NCBI GenBank assembly: GCA_039029935.1 | Contig: JBCCFC010000074.1 | Coordinates: 1-19,758, forward strand | DNA length: 19,758 nucleotides | Source of the DNA: G039029935 sp039029935 | Lineage (GTDB): Bacteria > Chloroflexota > Anaerolineae > Caldilineales > Caldilineaceae | Direction of reading: 5' to 3' | Part shown: piece by piece, positions 1-9,800 of the stretch | How the letters are laid out: every line of letters begins with the position of its first letter | How positions within the stretch are numbered: the stretch's first letter is position 1 | Notes under the pieces: generated by a model | The model's input: only the letters and a program-made list of their open reading frames with translations | The model's database searches: none | What the model was told of the DNA's origin: nothing | Translations under genes and position numbers: made by a program

Positions 1-384
1 ACAGAAGAGTCTGGTGTTGCTACTGGACGCTATCAGCAAGAACTCGCTGATGTCCAGCAGAAATTGTCTGACGCAGAACAGCAACTTCGGACCCAAACAG
101 AAGAGTCTGGTCTCGCCACCGAGCGTTATCAGCAAGAACTCGCCGAGGTCCAGCAGAAATTGGCTGACGCAGAACAGCAACTTCGGACCCAAACAGAAGA
201 GTCTGGTCTCGCCACCGGACGCTATCAGCAAGAACTCGCCGATGTCCAGCAGAAATTGGCTGATGCAGAACAACAACTTCGGACCCAAACAGAAAAGTCT
301 GATGTCGCCACCGGACGCTATCAACAAGAACTCGCCACTGTTCAACAGCAGTTAGCCAACGCAGAGCAACAACTTGCGAACGCC
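1..384 (+). repeat. 96-bp tandem repeat, four copies
   Basis: Units start at 1, 97, 193 and 289, each beginning ACAGAAGAGTCTGG or a one-base variant. Each encodes 32 residues, about 4.5 heptads. The first three copies are nearly identical at the DNA level; the fourth diverges after about base 340. More copies may lie upstream. Near-identity of copies suggests recent unequal crossing-over or slippage, and the unit length keeps the frame. Confidence 0.9.
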
Positions 385-789
385 AAGCAAGAATTATCCG
401 TGACAAGTGAACAACTCTCTGCTGCACAAACGGAGAACACAGCTTTACAGAGTCAACCTGCGTCTTCATCAGAAGATTCAGACTGTTCGGCACAGGTTGC
501 AGCGGCTGTTGCACCGCTCAATGAACAGATTGCTAATCTGCAAAGACAGTTAAAGGATTTGACCGCTGCTCGATTTGAACGCGATAACCTCAAAAAGATC
601 AAAGGTATCGGTAATGCCTATGAACGACGACTCAATCAGGCAGGTATCTACACATTTAATCAACTTGCCGCTGTCACAACCGAAAAAATTGAGGAGATTG
701 TTGCAAACGAAGATTGGCAAGCCGTTGATATCCAATCGTGGATTGAACAAGCGGCTGAACTTACCGAGCAACCTAAACAATCTTCATAA
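1..789 (+). CDS. Coiled-coil protein with C-terminal helix-hairpin-helix domain (5' end outside window)
   Basis: The reading frame is open from base 1, so the true start lies upstream; the ATG at 64 sits inside a repeat and is not a credible start. The visible 262 residues begin with Gln/Glu/Ala-rich 32-residue repeats (YQQELADVQQKLADAEQQL) that should form a long coiled coil. A Ser-rich hinge with one Cys follows, then a second short coiled coil. The last 65 or so residues resemble the helix-hairpin-helix domain often annotated as flap-endonuclease-1-like (COG3743 type): LKKIKGIGNAYERRLNQAGI, then TFNQLA and a closing WIEQA helix. That domain binds DNA or proteins non-specifically; no nuclease residues are visible, so catalytic activity should not be assumed. 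No signal peptide can be judged because the N-terminus is missing. The stop at 787-789 is about 110 bp before the giant surface-protein gene, and no clear terminator lies between them. Confidence 0.8.
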   Translation, partial: TEESGVATGRYQQELADVQQKLSDAEQQLRTQTEESGLATERYQQELAEVQQKLADAEQQLRTQTEESGLATGRYQQELADVQQKLADAEQQLRTQTEKSDVATGRYQQELATVQQQLANAEQQLANAKQELSVTSEQLSAAQTENTALQSQPASSSEDSDCSAQVAAAVAPLNEQIANLQRQLKDLTAARFERDNLKKIKGIGNAYERRLNQAGIYTFNQLAAVTTEKIEEIVANEDWQAVDIQSWIEQAAELTEQPKQSS

Positions 790-816
790 CGCTGGCTGTA
801 CGTCGTTTTTCATTCA

Positions 817-825
817 TGGTATAAT
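817..825 (+). promoter_or_regulatory. Extended -10 promoter for the giant surface-protein gene
   Basis: TGGTATAAT matches the extended -10 consensus TGnTATAAT exactly. The expected -35 position (about 797-802) has no good match, which is usual for extended -10 promoters. Transcription would start near 832, giving a leader of about 65 nt before the ATG at 898. Confidence 0.55.
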
Positions 826-827
826 CG

Positions 828-842
828 AATTATAGAATAATT
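828..842 (+). promoter_or_regulatory. AT-rich palindrome at the predicted transcription start (operator candidate)
   Basis: AATTAT-AGA-ATAATT is a perfect 6-bp inverted repeat with a 3-nt centre, placed just downstream of the -10 box. A repressor bound there would block initiation. The composition is AT-only, so chance occurrence is quite possible. No regulator can be assigned. Confidence 0.3.
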
Positions 843-884
843 GCCTAATTAAATCGTTTGACAGAGCCAATCGTACACACAGAT

Positions 885-890
885 GGAGGA
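885..890 (+). promoter_or_regulatory. Ribosome binding site deciding the start of the giant gene
   Basis: GGAGGA ends 7 nt before the ATG at 898, the ideal spacing. The in-frame ATG at 883 overlaps this sequence and has no ribosome binding site of its own, so 898 is preferred; this removes five residues (MEDAF) from the longest reading. Confidence 0.75.
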
Positions 891-897
891 TGCCTTT

Positions 898-3800
898 ATG
901 GCAGATAAAGGGCGCACACCTAGAGATATATGGCGTTTTGACCTCGCCAAGTTTATTGTTTTGCTTCTCGCAGTTCTTGTACTTATTTCCCTGTTAATTT
1001 CCAGAGGTTGCTCGAACCGTTTGGAGGAATTAGCACTCATTGAAGGTGTAGATGAAAGCATTCTGGAGACAGAAGTCAAAGAATTGTCTTCGACACCCAT
1101 TCCTGTCTTTACGTCAGAAGCCGAATCTGCAACAAATGAAACCACTGTGCTAGAACTTAATTCGCCTGCGGATGGGGAAGAGCTAGATGCTGGTGCGATC
1201 GTCTTTGCTGGGACCAGTGCGCCCAATTCCATTGTACGTATCTTTGTAGATGATTTGATGACCGGGGTTGTTGCCACCGATAATACTGGCACATGGACTT
1301 ATGATGCAATGCTCATGGAGCTAGGTCAACACTCAGTTTGGGTTGAGTCCGTTGACGCCAAAGGAAATGTCGCTGCGCAATCTGAACCCGTTTCCATCTC
1401 TGTGATTGCACCACCTGTGACTGAGGATGCTCCATCAGTTGCGACAGCATCTGTAGAAGAGGATGCAGTCGAAGAGGATGCAGTCGAAGAGGATGCAGTC
1501 GAAGAGGATGCAGCAGGTGACGCCGCCACTGATGATGCCACTGCTGCGCCTGCGGCTGATATTGCACCCAATGTGGCTGATGAAGAGAACGTCGAAGCGG
1601 ATACATCTTCTGATGACAGTACAACTGATGACAGTACAACTGATGACAGTACAACTGATGACAGTACAACTGATGACAGTACAACTGATGACAGTACAAC
1701 TGATGACAGTGCAACTGATGACAGTGCAACCGACCCATCTATGATCGGGGGGGACGGCGAGGCTGATGAAACGGCTGCTACAGATGACGTTGCTGATTCA
1801 TCGACTGAGAACGCTGTCAATGATGAAACAGCGGGCGATGAAACAACAGAATCTGACACAGGTGTAGACCCCGCTGGTGATGTTGTGACCGAAACCTCTA
1901 CAACAGAAAGCGATGGCAATTCCGATGAAACGACAGTGACCGATGACACGACTGATGCTAATACATCTACAGATGATGGAACAACAACGTCTGATACAGG
2001 GATGACATCTGCTGCTAATACCATAGACGAAGAATCAGCCAATAAGGATGCTGCTGATACCGACATGGCTGTCGAGGATAGTACTGTCGAGGATAGTACT
2101 GTCGAGGATGGCACTATTGAGGATGGTACAGAGTCTAATACAGATGAAGAATCAGTCGATGAGGCCACAGAGTCTAACACAGATGAAGAATCCACGGTAG
2201 ATGGTGACACGGCTGATACGAGCAGTGACACCGCTGACGTAACAGAAGATGAGGAGGTTGTCGAAACTGAACCTTCTAGCGAAGAAGCTGCAGTTGCGGA
2301 CGAAGAGGCCGCACAAGAATCGACTGAAGCGACTGAGACCGAGACAGAATCAGAGGCAGATACAACATCTGCTGTTGACACTGTTTCTGAGGAGACGACT
2401 ATAGAGCCAACGGTCACACCGATTTTGCCTTCATTTGATATGTCAGGGTTCCTCGACCGTATTGGTTTGGGCGCGTCTACATTAGAAGGGACGGGAGAAC
2501 CCGGCTCTGAAATCGAAGTCGTCATTGATGGCGAGGTTGTCGATACAGTCACTATCGGTGAAGATGGGACATGGTCCTATGATGCCGAACTTAACGAGCC
2601 CGGCCAACATTCAATCCGACTCAACTTGGTTAACTCGATTGGTGAAATCATCCAGTCATCGCTACCATCCATCTTTAGCGTACCCACTGCAACACCTGAG
2701 CCGACAGCTACGCCCGAGCCGACTGCAACGTCAACCGAAACCGCGACAGCCACAGCTACACCAGAACCAACCAGCACACCAACAGCGACTGCCACTGATA
2801 CGGCAACGCCAACAACAGAACCGACTGCAACGCCCATTGCACCTGTGATTGACGTAAGTGTTCTGGAGCAAGTGTTTGCCATTGGTGAAGAAATCAGTCT
2901 GAATGGTTCCGGTCAGCCAAACGATACACTGGAATTGTTGGTTAATGGTAATGGCGTTGACTCAACCACGGTTGACAGCGATGGCTCATGGGCAATGAAT
3001 ACAACGTTTGATGAGGGTGGAAACTATGGCCTGAGCCTCAATATAGTGGATGAGGACGGCAATGTTACTGATACGACGCTGCCAACATATATCTCTGTGC
3101 CAACATCCACGCCTGTGCCAACTGCCACATCCACTGAAACACCGACCGCTACACCAACCGAGACAGCAACAGCAACAGCCACATCAACGGCAACTGCTAC
3201 GTCAACGGCAACTGCTACGTCAACGGCAACTGCTACGTCAACGGCAACTGCCACGCCAACCGAGACAGCAACTGCTACGCCAACCGAGACAGCAACTGCT
3301 ACGCCGACCGAGACACCGACTGCTACACCTATTGCACTTGAGATTGATGTCGATGTGGTTAGCCCGAACATCATCTCCTTAGCGGGTGCAGGGGCACCGG
3401 GTACCCAGATTGGTTTACGCCTCAACGGGCTGGACATGGGCGATGTTGTTGAGGTGGGTGAAGACGGTCAATGGTCGCTGACCAAGACATTGGATATACC
3501 CGGCAGATATACATTGCGCTTGGATGCGTTGGATGTGGATGGTAACGAACTAGAGGGGATCACGGTTATCCCATCGGTGGTTGATGTCGCTACGGTCACA
3601 CCTGTGCCGACAACAACGCCGACAGCCACGTCAACACATACACCAGAACCAACTGTAACCAATACGGCGACACCAACGCCTGTAACTTATGCCTTTGATA
3701 TGACTATCCTAGAAAGCGAGGTCATTTCGGCGACGGGAACTGGCACACCTGGAATGATGCTCGGTCTATCCTTAAACGGGCTTGAGCCGGCAGTGACAAC

Positions 3801-6800
3801 TGAGGTAGATGAAAATGGTGAATGGGTACTCGAAACATTGGTGACAACACCGGGTAAATATCAAGTTCGAGTAGTTGAACTTGACGACGCAGGCGAAACT
3901 ACGTCTGATACCGTGTTGCCGTTACGCATGAGTATGGCGACGCTGACAATGACACCAACGCCCACATCAACCAATACACCTACACCAACTGATACTGCTA
4001 CTCCAACTGATACCCCAACTAGCACGGCTACCGCTAAACCGACGGCAACTGCGACTGAAACGGCTACGCCAACCGAAACACCCACACCAACTGCTCCACC
4101 AACGGCAACACCCATACCACCGATGATTGATGCCAGCGCGCTTGACACCGAATTTGTGATCGGTGAAGAAGTCAGTCTGAGTGGTTCAGGCCAGCCAGAC
4201 ACAATGCTGGAATTGCTGGTGAATGGCGACGGTGTTGACTCTGCAACCGTAGACACTGATGGCGCGTGGGCAATGAGTGCAACCTTTGAAGAGGGTGGCA
4301 ACTATGGGTTGAGTCTGAACACAGTGGATGAGGATGGCAATGTCACCGACACAACACTGCCAACCTACATTTCTGTACCCACAGCCACACCTGTGCCGAC
4401 GGCTACAGCGACCGAGACTGCTACACCAGAACCAACCAGCACAGCGACCGATACTGCTACGCCTGAGCCTACCAGTACATCCACACCAACGGCGACTGAG
4501 ACGGCTATGCCAACAGCAACAGCTACGCCTGAACCAACAGCCACTGCAACAGCCACGCCAATTATACCAATGATCGACCTGAGTCTTTTGGAGGATGCTG
4601 ATGGTGGCGCAGTCGCGATAGACGAGATTGAGATTGGTGATGTGATCAACTTAAGTGGTTCTGGTGAACCAGCAACTGAGGTTGAACTGCTGGTAGATGG
4701 CATTGGTGTTGACAGCACAACGGTCAATACTGAGGGTCTATGGGCGTTGAGTACGCGCTTTGATGAGGGTGGCATCTATGCTCTGAGTTTGAACACGCTC
4801 GATGGAGAGGGTGAGGTCACAAACACAACGCTGCCAACCTTCATCACGATTCCCACACCTGTCCCCACCGCAACCAGTACGCCAACCGAGACACCGACAC
4901 CTGCACCATCACCGACACCTGTTGTTATCACAGTTACAGAGGTGGTTACACAATCTGTCACAGAGATTATTACGCAGGTGATTACTGTGACAGTTGATTC
5001 CGGCATTGGTGCTACCGGGCTTGAGGATACGGATACCACGTCCAATGTGGATGAATCAAATGATACCACAGTTGTAGATGTAGCTGATGAAGGCATATCT
5101 GCTCAGGGAGAACCAACGCCAGAGCCGCTGTCATTCCTGATTAGTGCATCCAGTCACGAATCTATTTTGTTGGCTGGTTCTGGTACACCAGGCAATCAGG
5201 TTGAACTCTTGGTAGATGGCGAGATCAGTGGTCAGACAGTGACTGTCGATGAAAATGGTCAATGGGAACTTGACGCCATCATTGATGAATCCGGCACACA
5301 CACGCTGACGCTCAATGCCTTGGATGCGGATGGCAATCTGTTGCCTGAGCGTGTTGTCCTGTTGACAATGGACATCATCACGTCAGATGCCCCAGAAGAC
5401 ACATCTCAAGAAGATACATCGCCGGAAGAATCTTCGACGGACGATAGCACTTCTTGGGCGGACTCTGTGACACAGCCTGTGCTTGCTACGCTTGATTTGC
5501 GTATCAAAACATTCAACGACGATGGTACTTGGTTCTATGCCGATAGCACTTTTACACCGGACAGCGCGCAGACGCAGTTTGCCGAGCCATCCCACGGTAT
5601 TCAGTTGATTGCGCACTCGCAGATGCCAGACGCAAACGAGTTTCTGCAATCGGCTACGAACTATGAACTTGATATTGCTGTGCTTGAGAATCAGGTGATC
5701 ACACTAACAGGCGAGGGCTTCCCTGGCACAACGGTGGGCTTGTCCATTAATAGCATGGGACCAGTGGAAACAGCCGATGTTGATGCCGATGGCAAGTGGG
5801 TATTGAGTACACTCTTTAAGGATGCCGGCTATTATCGTATTGGTGTCCATGAGTTGGATGCAGATGATGGCTCATTGCTCGACACAGTACCACCGCTCAA
5901 TGTCGGCATGGCAACGGTGACACCTGTGCCAACCCCAGCCAACACTGGTGCTATGATGCCGGAGCCTCTGACCTTTAATGTCGATATACGCGACAGCGAT
6001 GTTGTACAACTCAAAGGTTCTGGAGAATCAGGTACGTTGATTAACTTGTTTATTGATGGTGTTCACGAAGGCGATGTTGCGGTCGTCAATGAAAATGGGG
6101 CTTGGGAACTTGATCGTGAGCTAAATGAGCCAGGCACATATGCGCTGACGCTACGCGCGACCGATGCCGAAGGTGGTCCATTGCCCGCCTTGATTATCCC
6201 TTCCTCTATCATTATCGCAACACCCACCCCAAGTGTTTCTCAACCCACACCATCACCGACCGTGCCGCCAACCTCAACGCCAGTACCAACCGCGACACAA
6301 ATTGCGCCCGTCATCGATATGTCATCACTGCCAACCGAGATCACCTTGGGGGATGTTGTCAATGTAAGCGGTTCTGGCGAGCCAGAGACAACGTTGGAAC
6401 TGCTTGTGGATGGCGCAGGTGTCGATAGCACGGATGTAGACCCGAATGGCTCTTGGGACATGAGTACCACCTTTGACGAGGGCGGAACCTATGCCTTGAG
6501 TTTAAATACATTGGATGAGGATGGTCAGGTAACAGATACAACGTTGCCAACCTTTATCTCGATCCCGACACCCACACCACTGCCATTGCCAACCCCAGAA
6601 ATTATTACAGAGACCGTGACACAAGTCATCACCGTCACTGCGCAGCCGATTACTGTCACCGTGATTGCTCCGACCTTGACGCCAACACCAGAACCGTTGA
6701 TCTTTAATGTCGATGCACTGGGCAACGAAACTGTTTTCTTGATGGGTGAAGGCGAACCTGGCACACAGGTACAGCTTTTGGTCAATGGCCTAGACTTGGG

Positions 6801-9800
6801 CGATGTAACTACTGTAGACAACAGCGGCACATGGTCACTCAATCGCACGCTGACGATTCCGGGCAACTATGCTCTCAGTTTAATGTCGATGGATGAAGAT
6901 GGTAACACGCTCTCAGCACCCATCATACCATCGTCGATTATTGTTGCGACAGCCACACCGATGGCAACGGACACGCCAAGTCCAACACCAACGGATACAC
7001 CGATGCCGACCTCCACCGATATACCAGCACCAACGGACACACCAGTACCAACGGACACACCAGTACCAACGGATACACCTGTACCGACAGATACACCAGT
7101 ACCAACAGATACACCTGTGCCAACGGCCACATCGACGGACACGCCTATACCGCCTGTGCTAAATCTGTCTGGCTTCTTGGCGGGCTTTGGCGCAAGCGAT
7201 CAACAAGATAATAGTGCGCAGGCAAGAAGCAATGATAGCGCGGATGATGCATCTGCTATGTTGGATGGAACAGGTGCGCCTGGTTCACAGATTGAGATTG
7301 TGGTTGATGGTGAGGTTGTAGATACTGTAACTGTCGGCGACGATGGTAACTGGTCCTATAATTTTGCTGAGAATGACACCTTTGGTGATGCAGACAAATA
7401 TATTCTGAGTTTGAATCTGTTGGATGAAAATGGCGATGTCGTGCAGTCCACCGAGCCATCTATTGTGCTGCTCCCCACTGCCGCACCGACAGCGACGCCA
7501 GTGCCAACAGATACACCGTTGCCAACAGAGACACTAGCCCCGACGGAAACGCCAGTGCCGACGGATACACCAACACCGGAAGCAACCGAAACCAAGACGC
7601 CACGCCCAACACCGCCAACCTTTGAACTCTTTGGCTTGTCCAATGATTTGACAGTGGGGCAAATTCGGCTGAAAGGGTCGGGCATGCCCAATACACAGGT
7701 GGAGGTTCTGGTTGATGGCGAACCTGTTGATATTGTTGATGTAGATGAAGAGGGTGTATGGCAACTGCCTGTCACCTTTACAGAGCCAGGGCGTCATGCA
7801 ATCTCAGTCAACATGTTGGATGAAGATGGCGATGTGGTCAATGTCTCACCACCAGTGATGATTTCGATTCCAACGCCACAGCCAACACGCACGGCAACAT
7901 CGACCTATACCCCAGAGCCAGTGGAAGCAGAGCCAACGTCAACAAGCATTGCCACGGCGACACCACGCCGTCCAATGCTGGATATCTATAAATTACCTGT
8001 GCGCATGGATGTCGGTGAGACAACGTTGCTGGGAACAGGCGTTGCTGGCTCCACACTAGAAATTGTGATTGACGATGAGGTAGTTGATGAGGTCATGGTT
8101 GCCAAGGATGGCACATGGTCCTATGATGTGACCTTTGATGAGCCAGGCAAGTATGCAGTTGTGTTGCGTGTCAAAGAGGATGATAACGAATACAGTTATG
8201 TATCGTTGCCATCTATTCTGAGCATTCCAACGGCCACACCGACTGAAACCAGCGTGCCAACGGATACACCTGAGCCTACAGCGACACCTGTGCCGACGGA
8301 TACACCTGTGCCCACAGACACCCCTATGCCAGCCAGTACGGCCACGGCCACATCTGAACCAACCGCAACTGCAACAATGGTTCCATTGAGCTTTAACCTG
8401 TCCTTATCGGCAGCAGATCGGACTGATAGCACCGTTGATGGGCAGACGCCATTGTCGGGTGAAGGTCAACCAGGGTCAACCGTTCAGATATTGGTGGATG
8501 GTGAGGTGGTTGATGAAGTGGTTGTGGAGGAGGATGGCTCATGGCATTATGACATAAATTTGGATGAACCGGGCAAGTATGCCGTGAGCCTGAATATGGT
8601 CGATGAGGAGGACAATGTCCTCTTTACATCACTGCCTTCAATCGTGAGCATTCCAACGGCTACCCCAACTGAGACAGCGACCGCCACAGAAACGGCCACA
8701 CCTGTGCCGACAGCAACGTCTACGCCTACCAATACGAATACGGCGACAGCGACTGCGACACCAGAGCCGACTGCGACACCAGAACCGACATCCACGGCAA
8801 CGGATACAGCAACCGCCATTCCACTGAGCTTTGACTTGTCTGTACCAACATCAAGGACGAGTCGTACAGAAGGCCAGACTCAGCTAATGGGTGCAGGTGA
8901 GCCAGGAGCGATTGTTCAGATACTGGTCGATGGTGTTGTTGTTGATGAGGTCATCGTTGGCGATGATGGCGCATGGGCTTATGATGTCAATTTAGATGGG
9001 CCAGGCAAATATGCTGTGAACTTGAATGTTGTGGATGAGGCGGGCAATGTACTCTTCACATCTCTGCCTTCAATTGTCAGCATTCCAACGGCTACACCAA
9101 CGGATACACCCGTGCCAACGGATACACTCGTGCCAACGGCCACGCCAGAGCCAACGGCCACGCCAGAGCCAACCAACACAGCAACATCTGCACCGCCGAC
9201 CTCGACCAGCATCCCAACGGCCACAACACGTCCACCAGTGTTGGATATCTATAAATTACCCATTCTCATGTCTGTGGGTGAGACAACTCTGGAGGGAACG
9301 GGTGTTGCTGACACCACGCTACAAATTCTGATTGATAGCGAGGTTGCAGATGAAGTCATGGTTGCGAAGAATGGTACGTGGTCCTATGAGGCCACCTTTG
9401 ACGAACCAGGTAAATATGCTGTGGGTATACGCGTCAAAGAGGATGATGGTACATTGGGGTATACATCTCTGCCAATCATTCTCAATATTCCGACAGCCAC
9501 GCCAACGGCAACGCCTGAGCCAACGGCAACGCCTGAGCCAACGGATACACTTGTGCCCACTGATACACCTGTACCCACAGCCACGGCAACACCGACCAGC
9601 ACGGCAACACCTGAACCAACCGTTATTCCGTTGAGCTTTGTGTTCCCATCGTTTGGCCTTTTGAGTGCAGATGCAGATAGTGATGTAGGTAATGCAGATG
9701 CAGCAGGCGACAGTGCAACACAATTATCCGGTCAAGGCGAGCCAGGGTCAACCGTACAAGTGTTGATTGATGGTGTTGTGGTTGATGATGTGACGGTGGA

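Noticed and set aside
64..66. ATG at 64 as start of the coiled-coil gene
   Set aside because: The frame is open to base 1, the ATG lies inside the first 96-bp repeat, and no ribosome binding site precedes it.
858..863. TTGACA as a -35 box for the giant gene
   Set aside because: A matching -10 would fall at 881-886 (AGATGG), which is not a -10 and overlaps the start region.
883..897. ATG at 883 as start of the giant gene
   Set aside because: It overlaps the GGAGGA sequence that is ideally placed for the ATG at 898 and has no ribosome binding site of its own.
1006..1014. Cys in SRGCSN as a lipoprotein lipobox
   Set aside because: Positions -3 and -2 are Ser and Arg, which do not fit a lipobox; the C-terminal LPTTG already explains anchoring.
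1326..2552. Long reverse-strand ORF (408 codons) and many similar reverse ORFs opposite the giant gene and the coiled-coil gene
   Set aside because: They mirror the repetitive Thr/Asp/Ala-rich forward coding sequence, give low-complexity Val/Ser products, and have no recognisable domains. They are shadows of codon bias.
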